A stretch of DNA of 64,000 nucleotides, taken from assembly GCF_007990715.1 (NCBI RefSeq), contig NZ_BJWY01000004.1, forward strand, positions 58,114-122,113. Direction: 5' to 3'. This stretch comes from Nocardia seriolae NBRC 15557 (lineage in GTDB: Bacteria; Actinomycetota; Actinomycetes; Mycobacteriales; Mycobacteriaceae). Of this stretch, positions 44,140-52,869 are shown in pieces. The notes below the pieces were generated by a model, which saw only the letters and a list, made by a program, of their open reading frames with translations, had not been told where the DNA came from and ran no database searches. A program made the position numbers and the translations under genes. Numbering within the stretch: the stretch's first letter is position 1; each line of letters begins with the position of its first letter.

Positions 44140-44847
44140 ATGCTCGAACCCGTAACGCTGTGCCCGCCGCGCGATTCCCGGCTGCCCTTCGGGCTGGCCT
44201 GCAACCGCCTGCGCGCCCTGCAACCCGAACACCCGCGCGTCTACGCCGTCGCGGCCATGGCCGATCAGGGCAAACGCCGCTGGTGGCGGCTGGCCGACGG
44301 AATCCGCGAGGGACGCATCGAACTCATGTACCGCCGCCACGCCGCGGAGATGAGCAACCCCGATACCGCCGCCGAGGTGGTGGCCACCGCCCTGATCCAC
44401 GCCGTGGTCGGCCGGGTGCTCGCGATGGTGGTGTCGGAGGGACGGGCCTGGGATCCGGGCCTGGAGAACCTGTGGATCCACACCGACAACGACGGCGGCA
44501 TCGACTGGGCGGGACTGTCCGACACCACGATTCGCGTGGTCGACGGCGATCCGATGGCCGGGCAGGAGGGCGTGGTGGCGCTGCCGTGCGAGGCCGCGCT
44601 GTACGTGTGGCTGGCCCACCGCTGCATTCCCGCGCTGACCCTGGTCCAGGAGGCGATGGCGCACTGCGCCGGACTGGGCGCGCGCCGCTTCTGGTCCCTG
44701 GTGGCCGAATCCGTGGTCGGCGCCGCGACCTACGTCCCGGCCCTGGCCCGCACCTCCTCCACCGAGGGCGCGCGTCGCGGCCAGGCCATGCTGGCCGCCT
44801 TCGAGGATCGCGGTCTGCCGGTCCGGCGGGCCTGCTTCGTGCGGTAG
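44140..44847 (+). CDS. Unknown protein, divergent from iron transporter
   Basis: A 235-residue soluble protein with a very good ribosome site (GAGGAGG, 4 bases before the ATG). Its position, divergent from an iron-siderophore transporter and sharing the iron box, suggests siderophore release or ferric reduction. It loosely resembles FhuF-type ferric-siderophore reductases in its helical, Trp/His-rich middle (VYVWLAHRCIPALTLVQEAMAHCAG), but the C-terminal paired cysteines that hold the 2Fe-2S cluster in FhuF are missing. Function therefore unassigned. Confidence 0.6.
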   Translation: MLEPVTLCPPRDSRLPFGLACNRLRALQPEHPRVYAVAAMADQGKRRWWRLADGIREGRIELMYRRHAAEMSNPDTAAEVVATALIHAVVGRVLAMVVSEGRAWDPGLENLWIHTDNDGGIDWAGLSDTTIRVVDGDPMAGQEGVVALPCEAALYVWLAHRCIPALTLVQEAMAHCAGLGARRFWSLVAESVVGAATYVPALARTSSTEGARRGQAMLAAFEDRGLPVRRACFVR

Positions 44848-44902
44848 GTACCGACGCCGGGCAGCCCGGAGGCGTCCGGCCTCAGTACTCCCAAGGGTCG
44901 GC

Positions 44903-46060
44903 TCAGTACGGGCAGGTCGACTGGAAGGACTTGCCCGCGAACAGGTCCGCGATCCAGCCCAGCCACTGCTCGCTCACCGCCGCGGGGGCATCGTGACCGC
45001 CGGGAACCACCAGATCGTGCACCGGGGTGCCGAGGGTGCACATATCGTTCACCGCGGCATTGGACCAGGCGGTCTCGACCAGTTTGTCTATATCGCCGCG
45101 CGCGATATAGACGGGCAGGGTGGTCGCGGACTTCGGCAGATTGGTCCGGGCCTGCAGATCGGCGAACGGCTGGGCCGCGGCCTGATCCACGAACCGGACC
45201 TCATCGGGATTGCCCGCCATACCCACGGCGAGCTCTTGCGGGGTGACCTGGCCGGTGCACCGGGATTCCAAACCCGGTGCGGCGGCGAGCAGATCGCCGT
45301 GCAGCACCTGATCGTAGGCGTAGCCGGGATGGTCGTAGCGCACGGCGGCAACGAGATACGGCATCACCAGGTACTGCTCGGGGGCGTTGAGGCGGTGGCC
45401 GTCGGCGGTATCGACGAAGCGCACGCTCAAGGCCGGGGACAGCAGCACCGCGCCGCGGATCTTCAGTTCCGGCGCATAGGCTTTCGCGGTCTCGGCGGCC
45501 GATTCGGCGGCGCGCCCGCCCTGGGACGCGCCGACCAGCACGGTGTCCGCGGCCAGCGGCAGCCCGGTGGCATGGGCGGCGCGCACCGAATCGAGCACGT
45601 CGTAGCCGGAGGACGGGGTGTCCAGATACGGTGCCCTGCCGGGGCCGTCGAGCCCCTGATAGTTGGTCATCACGACCGCCCGCTGCCCGGCCAGCAGCTG
45701 CTCGACCACCGGCGCGGACCCGAACAGCGTCGGCGAATTCGTCGGCGCACACGCGCTGACCACGCCGGAGGTGCCGTGCGCGAACGCCACCACCGGCCAT
45801 CCGCCCGCGGGGGCCTCGCCGGGCGGCACGAACACCGCGCCCGACACCTCGATCGGATCCCCGGCCGGAGAGGTCGACTCGTAGCGGATGTAGGTGGCCG
45901 AACCGGCCGCCGCCGACAGCGCCGGATCCAGCTGTTCCAGTGGCCTTTTGGTTACCAGGGCACCCGGCGACGCCGCTTTCGACGCGGGCGTATCGCCGGT
46001 GGTGCCGCAGGCGGCGAGCAGTGCGACCGCCAAGATCGGGAGGACAATTCCTGCTCGCAC
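44903..46060 (-). CDS. LIP-type secreted lipase, lipoprotein
   Basis: A 385-residue exported alpha/beta hydrolase of the actinobacterial LIP (secretory lipase) family. A signal peptide ends in the lipobox LLAAC with C18 as the lipidated residue. The nucleophile elbow is VGASQGG, acid and histidine lie in IARGDIDKLV and VPGGHDAP, and cysteines are placed for disulfides. Such enzymes hydrolyse triglycerides or esters at the cell surface. Monocistronic. Confidence 0.87.
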   Translation of the reverse strand: MRAGIVLPILAVALLAACGTTGDTPASKAASPGALVTKRPLEQLDPALSAAAGSATYIRYESTSPAGDPIEVSGAVFVPPGEAPAGGWPVVAFAHGTSGVVSACAPTNSPTLFGSAPVVEQLLAGQRAVVMTNYQGLDGPGRAPYLDTPSSGYDVLDSVRAAHATGLPLAADTVLVGASQGGRAAESAAETAKAYAPELKIRGAVLLSPALSVRFVDTADGHRLNAPEQYLVMPYLVAAVRYDHPGYAYDQVLHGDLLAAAPGLESRCTGQVTPQELAVGMAGNPDEVRFVDQAAAQPFADLQARTNLPKSATTLPVYIARGDIDKLVETAWSNAAVNDMCTLGTPVHDLVVPGGHDAPAAVSEQWLGWIADLFAGKSFQSTCPY

Positions 46061-46164
46061 GCTGCTCCTTCGGCTGGATTCAGCTACAAGGTGGCCTGCC
46101 CTGCATTATCCGACGCGGCGGTCGAAGTCGCGGCGGTGTCAGTCTCCCCTCGGCGAGTCGCGCG

Positions 46165-46300
46165 GGGCTCCGACTTCGGCGGTCGGCCCGCCATTGTGGA
46201 GCTGTACGTCTCGTACCTGCGCAAGAAGATCGACCGCGAGCGGAGCCGCTGCGGCAGGCCGGGGGACCGTGGCTGGCGTCGGCGAGGATGACCTCGGACG
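46165..46300 (+). pseudogene. Remnant of OmpR-type response regulator
   Basis: A short stretch (about 46165-46245) reads GSDFGGRPAIVELYVSYLRKKID, the recognition-helix end of an OmpR/PhoB winged-helix domain; a shifted frame then gives TVAGVG, which resembles the TVRGVGY that follows in intact proteins. Nothing else of the regulator or a sensor kinase is left. The rest of the 390-bp gap (46061-46452) holds nothing I recognise. Confidence 0.55.
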
Positions 46301-46452
46301 GGCGTGCGCCGCACGGGCTCGCGGTGCGAGGGATGACGCGGATTCCATCGGCGGAGGCGCGTTTCGAGCCCGGGCGCACCCAGCATCGCCCGGCGCTCGC
46401 CTGCCGCGCATCGCGAATTTCCTTCAACGAGAGTGTTTACCCGAGAGCGCCG

Positions 46453-47385
46453 TCACGCCCGGAACGCCCGCGTGGTGAGCGCCGCTTCGACCGCGACCGC
46501 CTGCAGGGTGTCGGCCACGCGGGCGACCGGTTCCGGGAGCGGACCCGGCGGGCGGGCCAGCAGCAGGCGGCGTTGTTCGGCGGGGCCGCCGTGCACCGGG
46601 AGAACCCGCACGCCGGGCGGGCACACCGGGGCCAGACTCGCCGGGACGGTGGTGATTCCGCATCCGGCGGCGACGAGATGCAGTTTGGCCAGCCAGTCGC
46701 GAACGGTGTGCGCGATCGTCGGCCGCTCGTCGAGGCCGGGCCACACGCCCATCGCGAGGTCCGTGCCGGGACCGGCGATCCACGTCTGCCCGTGCAGATC
46801 CGCGATATCGATGTGCTCGCCGCGGGCCAGCGGATGCGCGGCCGGGACGGCGACGCGCAGGCTGCGTTCGGACAGCACCTGGACTTGCAGCGCGGGGGAT
46901 TCGGCGTCGAGCGGGCGGTAGGGCGGGGTCGAGGCGACCAGCGCGAGATCGAGGGTTCCCGCGCGCAGTGCGCGGACCAGGGCGGGGGTGCCGCCCTCGC
47001 GGCCGACGACGGTGATGCCGGGATGGCTGTGCCGCAATCGCGTCAGTGCGGGTGGCACCAGAGCCGCTCCGGCACTGGCGAACCAGCCCAGCCGGACGGT
47101 CGCCCGGTCATCGGGGAGCCCGGCCAATTCCCGTGCGGTGGCGTCGATCTGGTCGATCACCGCTGCGGCCCGGCGGGCCACGATGCGCCCGGCGGGGGTC
47201 AGCCGCACCCCGTCGTGGCGGCGTTCCAGCAGCGGCGTGCCCGCGGCCCGCTCCAGGGCGGCGATCTGGCGTGAGACCGCCGATTGGGTGTACCCGAGCG
47301 TCGCGGCCGCCGCGGTGAGCGTGCCCCGCTCGGCCACCTCCCGGAAGACGCGCAGTGCGGTCAGCGAGGCATCACCGAAGGTCAT
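46453..47385 (-). CDS. LysR-family regulator
   Basis: A 310-residue LysR-type regulator: winged helix in SLTALRVFREVAERGTLTAAAATLGYTQSAVSRQIAALE, then a substrate-binding domain (TVRLGWFASAGAALVPPAL). ATG 47385 starts the conserved part. It diverges from an SDR gene 106 bp away, the usual LysR arrangement, and probably controls it. Confidence 0.9.
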   Translation of the reverse strand: MTFGDASLTALRVFREVAERGTLTAAAATLGYTQSAVSRQIAALERAAGTPLLERRHDGVRLTPAGRIVARRAAAVIDQIDATARELAGLPDDRATVRLGWFASAGAALVPPALTRLRHSHPGITVVGREGGTPALVRALRAGTLDLALVASTPPYRPLDAESPALQVQVLSERSLRVAVPAAHPLARGEHIDIADLHGQTWIAGPGTDLAMGVWPGLDERPTIAHTVRDWLAKLHLVAAGCGITTVPASLAPVCPPGVRVLPVHGGPAEQRRLLLARPPGPLPEPVARVADTLQAVAVEAALTTRAFRA

Positions 47386-47490
47386 GACATTTACGCATAC
47401 CACCGATGCGAATCCTGCGCTGCCGACATGGCTCAACGATTCCTAGCGTGGAGTCATGAGCTTGTCGCACAACATCTTCGGAGCAGCGCA

Positions 47491-48336
47491 ATGAGCCGGG
47501 TCGCGCTCGTCACCGGAGCCACCCAGGGGCTCGGGTCGGCTCTGGTCGAGGGCCTCGCCCGGCGGCTGGGCCCCGACGACACCGTCTATCTCACCGGTCG
47601 TGATCCCGGCCGGATCGACGCCGCCGTGGCGGGCATGCCCGTCGGCCGCGCGCGAGTGCGCGGCGAACTCTTCGACGTCGCCGACCCGGAATCGGCCGAA
47701 CACCTTGCCGCGCAACTGCTCTCCCGGCATGGCGGCATCGACGTGGTGATCGGCAATGCCTACCGGCGGGTCGGCCCGGACGACGATCCGCGCGAAATCA
47801 TCGGCGAGTACGCCGAGGTCAACAATTTCGGCACCACCCGCCTGCTGCGCGCCTTCGCCCCGATCCTGCGCGACGACGCCCGCCTGCTCGTCGTCGCCAG
47901 CTCCCTGGGCACGCTGCACCAGCTGGCCCCGGTGCTGCACAACCGATTCGACGCCGTGGCGTCCCTCGACGAACTCGACGCGCAGGTCGCGGCCTGGCGC
48001 GATGCCGTGGCCGACGGCAGCGCCCGCTCCGGCGCCTGGCCCGGCTTCGTCAATATCCCGTCCAAGATCGCCCAGGTCGCCGCGGTCCGCGTCCTCGCCG
48101 CCCGACGCCGCGAATCCGACCGCGCCCGAGGCATACGCGTGGCCGCCGTATGCCCCGGCATGATCAACACCCCCACCTCGGCCCTGTGGTGGAACGTCGC
48201 CGCCGCCCCGACCCCCGCCGAAGCCGCCGTCGCCCTGCTCGACCTCGCCCTCGAACCGATCGATCCCGCCCACTACGGCCAACTCGTCCGGGCCGGAAAG
48301 GTACTGCCCTGGTCGCCGTCCGCAGGCGCGGCCTGA
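47491..48336 (+). CDS. SDR-type protein with altered catalytic tyrosine
   Basis: A 281-residue short-chain dehydrogenase resembling carbonyl reductases: VALVTGATQGLG binds NADP, and LLVVASSLGTLHQL carries the serine. In the YxxxK motif the tyrosine position is N188 (FVNIPSK, K192), so the usual proton donor is missing. It may be catalytically altered or inactive, or use another residue. ATG 47491. Divergent from the LysR gene. Confidence 0.82.
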   Translation: MSRVALVTGATQGLGSALVEGLARRLGPDDTVYLTGRDPGRIDAAVAGMPVGRARVRGELFDVADPESAEHLAAQLLSRHGGIDVVIGNAYRRVGPDDDPREIIGEYAEVNNFGTTRLLRAFAPILRDDARLLVVASSLGTLHQLAPVLHNRFDAVASLDELDAQVAAWRDAVADGSARSGAWPGFVNIPSKIAQVAAVRVLAARRRESDRARGIRVAAVCPGMINTPTSALWWNVAAAPTPAEAAVALLDLALEPIDPAHYGQLVRAGKVLPWSPSAGAA

Positions 48337-48473
48337 TCACCCCCGTAGGCGGCCATCGTCCGGGCCTCGCAGCCTGATCCGCTCGACCGGGGCGTGTCAT
48401 GGACCGTCGGCTGCCGCGCTGCCGATAGGTTGGCGCGCGAGGGGGTGAACCTTCCCGAGACGAGGCGGAACCG

Positions 48474-49676
48474 ATGCGATGCCCCGATCGACCCAGTATT
48501 CGCGCCCTGGTGGCGGCCGTGTTCCTCGCGGCGCTACCGGTCGCTGTGATGCCGATGGTGCGGGTCGATGCCCCCGCCGGGGCGCAGCCCGGCGGGATGG
48601 GGGAGGTGGTCGAGTCGCATCCGGTGGCCATCCCCAGCATCCCCACCGGCGCGGCATTCTCGGCGTGGCAGGTGCGCTATGTCAGCCAGAACACCCAGGG
48701 CGCGCCGTGGACCACGGTGGCGACGGTGATGCGCCCGGCCAACCGCGTCGAGCCGCCGGTCCTGCTGGCCTACGACGCGATCATCGATGCCCTTGCGCCC
48801 CAGTGTTTTCCGTCGGCCCAGATGCAGGCGGGCCTCGGTGTGCAGGCCACGACCGGCGTGATGGGAATGGACATGGTCTATCTCGGCCGGGTACTCGAGC
48901 GTGGATGGACGGTCGTGGTGCCCGACTACCTGGGCCCCGACGGTGAATTCGCGGCCGGATACGTGGAAGGCCGCAATACCCTCGACGCCATTCGCGCGGC
49001 CGAGAACTTCGCGCCCGCAGGGCTTTCCGGCCCCGCGACCCCGGCCGCGATCTTCGGCTACTCCGGTGGCGCCCGCGGCAGCGAGTTCGCCGCCGAACTC
49101 GCCTCCGCCTACGCCCCGGAACTCAACCTGCGCGGCGCCGCGGCGGGCGGGGTGACCGTGGATGTCGCCTCGACCGCGCGAACGATCGACGGCACCTTCT
49201 CCGGGCCCATCGCGGCGGCCGCGGCCCTGGGCATCGACCGCGCCTACCCCGAACTCGGTATCGCGTCCTATTTCCCCGACCCCGGATTCCGCCACACCGT
49301 CGGCGACCTGTGCCTGCTGCAACTCGAGGCCGCCTATCCGATGCTGCGCCTGAGCGACCGCACCGCCACCCCCGGCGGTGTCAGCCTGCTCGACATCCCT
49401 TCCATCGCAACCGTTCTCGCGAGTCTGCGGGCCGGCGCCTACGGCACACCATCGGCCCCGCTGTACATCTACCACGCGATGAACGACGAAGTCTCGCCCA
49501 TCGCCGACACCGACGCCCTCATCGGCGACTACTGCGCCCGCGGCGTGAACGTCACCTACCGCAAACTCCCCGGCGTCGAACACCTGACCGGCAATGTGGC
49601 CGGCAGCCCCGCCGCCCTCGACTGGCTCGGCGACCGATTGGCCGGTTTCCCGGCATCCGCCACCTGCGGCAATTGA
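48474..49676 (+). CDS. LIP-type secreted lipase
   Basis: A 400-residue secreted lipase of the LIP family: signal peptide over residues 1-38 (ALVAAVFLAALPVAVM... ending near AGAQ), nucleophile in FGYSGGARG, acid in YHAMNDEVSP and histidine in PGVEHLTGN. It shares the family with the lipoprotein lipase at 44903-46060 but lacks a lipobox and is probably released. An iron-box promoter for the next RNA begins just after its stop. Confidence 0.88.
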   Translation: MRCPDRPSIRALVAAVFLAALPVAVMPMVRVDAPAGAQPGGMGEVVESHPVAIPSIPTGAAFSAWQVRYVSQNTQGAPWTTVATVMRPANRVEPPVLLAYDAIIDALAPQCFPSAQMQAGLGVQATTGVMGMDMVYLGRVLERGWTVVVPDYLGPDGEFAAGYVEGRNTLDAIRAAENFAPAGLSGPATPAAIFGYSGGARGSEFAAELASAYAPELNLRGAAAGGVTVDVASTARTIDGTFSGPIAAAAALGIDRAYPELGIASYFPDPGFRHTVGDLCLLQLEAAYPMLRLSDRTATPGGVSLLDIPSIATVLASLRAGAYGTPSAPLYIYHAMNDEVSPIADTDALIGDYCARGVNVTYRKLPGVEHLTGNVAGSPAALDWLGDRLAGFPASATCGN

Positions 49677-49679
49677 GGC

Positions 49680-49709
49680 TTGATTTGTTAGGTAAGCCTG
49701 ACCTACACT
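49680..49709 (+). promoter_or_regulatory. SigA-like promoter with embedded IdeR box
   Basis: TTGATT (49680-49685) and TACACT (49704-49709) make a -35/-10 pair with an 18-bp spacer. The spacer holds TTAGGTAAGCCTGACCTAC (49688-49706), matching 16 of 19 positions of the IdeR consensus, so the regulator would block the promoter when iron is present. Transcription would begin about 49715. Confidence 0.75.
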
Positions 49710-49714
49710 GGGGA

Positions 49715-49810
49715 CCGGCGTCAGGACCGAGCGAGTATCCGGAGGGCTGCCGTGATCCCCGGTCCGCTGCCGCGGCGGGCTTCCCCGGTTGGGGGAGCCC
49801 GCCGCTTCGT
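49715..49810 (+). ncRNA. Putative iron-responsive small RNA, MrsI-like
   Basis: A transcript started by the iron-box promoter would end at a perfect hairpin (49772-49786 pairing with 49791-49805, GGTT loop, one G-T pair) followed by TTCGT, giving an RNA of about 95 nt before the thioesterase gene. In M. tuberculosis the IdeR-controlled, iron-sparing small RNA MrsI (ncRv11846) lies at the same place, between Rv1846c (blaI) and Rv1847 (thioesterase). Position, iron box, length and terminator all agree; seed sequence conservation was not checked. A leader of the thioesterase mRNA is the alternative. Confidence 0.7.
49772..49805 (+). terminator. Terminator of putative small RNA
   Basis: A 15-bp GC-rich stem with a four-base loop, ending 34 bp before the thioesterase ATG. 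It would limit read-through into the thioesterase and urease genes. Confidence 0.8.
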
Positions 49811-49839
49811 ATCCGGGACGCGCGTGCGAACGTGGAGCT

Positions 49840-50283
49840 ATGAGTGACGATTTCTCCTCGGTCAAGTCCCTGGCCGATGCGACCCCCGAGCTGATGAACA
49901 AGCTCAGCGAAGGGACCTTCACCGATCTGCTCGGGCTGAAGTACACCGAGATGAGCGGTGACGGGGTGAGTGCGGAGTGGGTGGTCACGCCGCAGCAATT
50001 CCAGCCGGCAGGGATCGTGAACGGCGGGGTGTACTGCACGGTCATCGAGACCCTCGCGAGTGTGGCGGCGGGGGTGTGGCTCGGTGAGCGTGGAACCGTT
50101 GTGGGAGTGAACAACAACACCGATTTCCTGCGCGCGGTGCGCGAGGGCAAGCTGACCGGTGTGGCCAGCCCGATTCATCGGGGGCGTTCCCAGCAGCTGT
50201 GGGTCGTGGTGATCAGTGATGAGCAGGGGCGCACGGTGGCGCGCGGTCAGGTGCGGTTGCAGAACCTGTCCCCGCAGTCCTGA
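49840..50283 (+). CDS. PaaI-type hotdog thioesterase (Rv1847-like)
   Basis: A 147-residue hotdog thioesterase. QPAGIVNGGVYCTVIETLASVAA is the central helix with the usual asparagine and glutamate of PaaI/4HBT-II enzymes, and NNNTDFLRAV the dimer contact. It hydrolyses acyl-CoA thioesters. ATG 49840 with GTGGAG upstream. In M. tuberculosis its counterpart Rv1847 precedes ureABC exactly as here. Confidence 0.9.
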   Translation: MSDDFSSVKSLADATPELMNKLSEGTFTDLLGLKYTEMSGDGVSAEWVVTPQQFQPAGIVNGGVYCTVIETLASVAAGVWLGERGTVVGVNNNTDFLRAVREGKLTGVASPIHRGRSQQLWVVVISDEQGRTVARGQVRLQNLSPQS

Positions 50284-50384
50284 CGACACGGACAGAATGG
50301 TCTGCGACCAGTGAAACATGCTGGTAACGCAGGCCATGCCAGAATGACCGACGATCCATCCCCGCGATTCGACGAGGAGTCCGA

Positions 50385-50687
50385 ATGCGATTGTCGCCGC
50401 ACGAGCAGGAACGCCTGCTGCTGAGTTACGCGGCCGAATTGGCCCGGCGGCGACAGGCTCGGGGACTGAAGCTGAATCACCCGGAGGCGATCGCGCTCAT
50501 CACCGATCACGTGCTCGAGGGCGCGCGCGATGGGCGTACCGTCGCGGAGCTGATGGCCTCGGGCCGGACCGTGCTGAGCCGCGCCGACGTCATGGACGGC
50601 GTGCCGGAGATGATCCACGACGTCCAGGTGGAGGCCACCTTCCCGGACGGCACCAAGCTCGTCACCGTCCACCACCCGATCGGATGA
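50385..50687 (+). CDS. ureA: Urease gamma subunit
   Basis: A 100-residue UreA, the usual length: [39 protein letters not shown] and [28 protein letters not shown] are diagnostic. It forms the urease (UreABC)3 complex with the next two products. ATGA-type overlap with ureB (50684-50687). Confidence 0.96.
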   Translation: MRLSPHEQERLLLSYAAELARRRQARGLKLNHPEAIALITDHVLEGARDGRTVAELMASGRTVLSRADVMDGVPEMIHDVQVEATFPDGTKLVTVHHPIG

Positions 50688-51004
50688 CGCGCATGATTCC
50701 CGGCGAATACCTCTGTGCCGAAGGCACTATCGAGTTGAATCAGGGTGCCGATCGCATCGAACTCGACGTGGTCAACACCGGTGACCGTCCGGTCCAGGTC
50801 GGCTCGCACGTGCACTTCCCCCAGGCCAATTCCGCGCTGGAATTCGACCGCGAGGCCGCCCACGGCCGCCGCCTCGACATTCCCGCCGGTACCGCGGTGC
50901 GCTTCGAACCCGTTCTGGGGCAGCGGGTTTCGCTGGTGCCGCTGGGCGGCACCCGCGAAGTGCACGGAATCAGCCTCACCCCACCCGGAAAGCTGGATGC
51001 CTGA
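50684..51004 (+). CDS. ureB: Urease beta subunit
   Basis: A 106-residue Ure[56 protein letters not shown] core and [12 protein letters not shown] end are diagnostic. It starts within the last codon of ureA and its stop TGA shares a base with the ureC start (TGATG). Confidence 0.95.
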   Translation: MTRMIPGEYLCAEGTIELNQGADRIELDVVNTGDRPVQVGSHVHFPQANSALEFDREAAHGRRLDIPAGTAVRFEPVLGQRVSLVPLGGTREVHGISLTPPGKLDA

Positions 51005-52724
51005 TGGCCGAACTGTCCCGCGCCCGCTACGCCGAGTTGTTCGGGCCGACCGTCGGCGACCGAATCCGCCTGGCGGACACCGATCTGCTCATCGAGATCA
51101 CCGAGGACCGTTGCGGCGGACCGGGTCTGGCCGGTGACGAGGCCGTCTTCGGCGGCGGCAAGGTGCTGCGCGAATCCATGGGCCAGGCCCGCGCCACCCG
51201 CGCCGAGGGCACCCCGGACACCGTCATCACCGGCGTGGTGATCGTGGACCACTGGGGAATCATCAAGGCCGACATCGGGATTCGCGACGGCCGCATCACC
51301 GCCATCGGCAAGGCGGGCAACCCGGACACCATGAACGGAGTGCATCCGGACCTGGTGGTCGGGCCCTCGACCGAGATCATCGCGGGCAACGGCCGCATCG
51401 TCACCGCCGGGGCCATCGACTGCCACGTGCACTTCATCTGCCCGCAGATCCTCGACGAGGCCATGGCGGGCGGCATCACCACCCTCATCGGCGGCGGCAC
51501 CGGACCGGCGGAGGGCACCAAGGCCACCACCGTCACCCCCGGCTCCTGGCACCTGGCCCGCATGCTGGAGTCCACCGACGCCTGGCCGGTGAACATCCTG
51601 CTGCTGGGCAAGGGCAACACCGTGCGCGAGGACGCGCTGTGGGAGCAATTGCGCGGCGGCGCGGGCGGTTTCAAGCTGCACGAGGACTGGGGCACCACCC
51701 CGGCGGCCATCGACCACTGCCTCACCGTCGCCGACGCGTCCGGGGTCCAGGTGGCACTGCACTCGGACACTCTCAACGAGGCCGGATTCGTGGAGGACAC
51801 CCTGGCCGCGATCCGCGGCCGGGCCATCCACTCGTATCACACCGAGGGCGCGGGCGGCGGGCACGCGCCCGACATCATCACCGTCGCTTCGCATCTCAAT
51901 GTGCTGCCCAGCTCCACCAACCCGACCCGGCCGCACACCGTCAACACCCTCGACGAGCACCTCGACATGCTCATGGTGTGCCACCACCTGAGCTCCTCCA
52001 TCCCCGAGGATCTGGCCTTCGCGGAGAGCCGGATCCGGCCCTCCACCATTGCCGCCGAGGACCTGCTGCACGACTTGGGCGCGATCTCCATGATCGGTTC
52101 GGACTCCCAGGCCATGGGCCGCATCGGCGAGGTGGTCATGCGCACCTGGCAGACCGCGCACGTCATGAAGCGCCGCCGCGGCGCGCTGCCCGGCGACGGG
52201 GCAGCCGACAACAACCGGGTCCAGCGGTATGTCGCGAAATACACCATCTGCCCGGCGGTTACGCACGGCCTCGACGCCGAGATCGGCTCGGTCGAGGTGG
52301 GCAAGCTGGCCGACCTGGTGCTGTGGGATCCGGCCTTCTTCGGCGTCCGCCGCACGCGGTCATCAAGGGCGGCACGATCGCCTGGGCCGCCATGGGCGAC
52401 GCCAACGCCTCCATCCCCACCCCGCAACCGGTCCTCCCGCGCCCGATGTTCGGAGCCGCCCCGAGCGTGACGGCGAGCACCTCCCTGCATTTCGTGTCCG
52501 AGCAGGCCATCGAGGACGGCCTGGCCGATCGGCTGCGGGTGAACCGGAAACTGGTACCGGTGGCCAATGTTCGCCGCCGCACCAAGGCCGACCTCCCCAA
52601 CAACGACGCCATGCCCCGCATCGAGGTCGACCCGGACACCTTCACCGTCCGCATCGACGGCGAGGTGTGGGCCGAGGAACCCGCCACCGAACTGCCCATG
52701 GCACAACGGTATTTCCTGTTCTGA
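51004..52724 (+). pseudogene. ureC: Urease alpha subunit, single-base frameshift
   Basis: UreC, the nickel-bearing catalytic subunit. Metal and active-site segments are all present: HVHFICPQ, the carbamylated lysine K224 in [42 protein letters not shown] and [12 protein letters not shown]. At 52350, in [12 protein letters not shown], one C is missing; the frame then runs wrongly to 52470, while the correct C-terminus ([15 protein letters not shown]... PMAQRYFLF) continues in another frame to TGA 52724. Repaired length is 573 residues, normal for the family. No ureF, ureG, ureD or ureE follows, so this locus alone could not make active urease. Confidence 0.92.
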
Positions 52725-52759
52725 CCGCCGCCACGGCTGTTCGGACACACCCTGCGGTG

Positions 52760-52786
52760 ACGCCGATGCCCCTCGGGCATCGGCGT
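52760..52786 (+). terminator. Intrinsic terminator after urease genes
   Basis: ACGCCGATGCCC pairs perfectly with GGGCATCGGCGT around a CTC loop, followed by TCTT. It ends the ureABC transcript 36 bp after the ureC stop, confirming that no accessory genes were part of this transcript. Confidence 0.87.
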
Positions 52787-52869
52787 TCTTCGTCCGCGCG
52801 CCGAGTGTGAAATCTCTCGGCTCGAGCGCAATGCTGGGAGTGCGCCGGGGGCGGTGGCAGACTGCGGGT

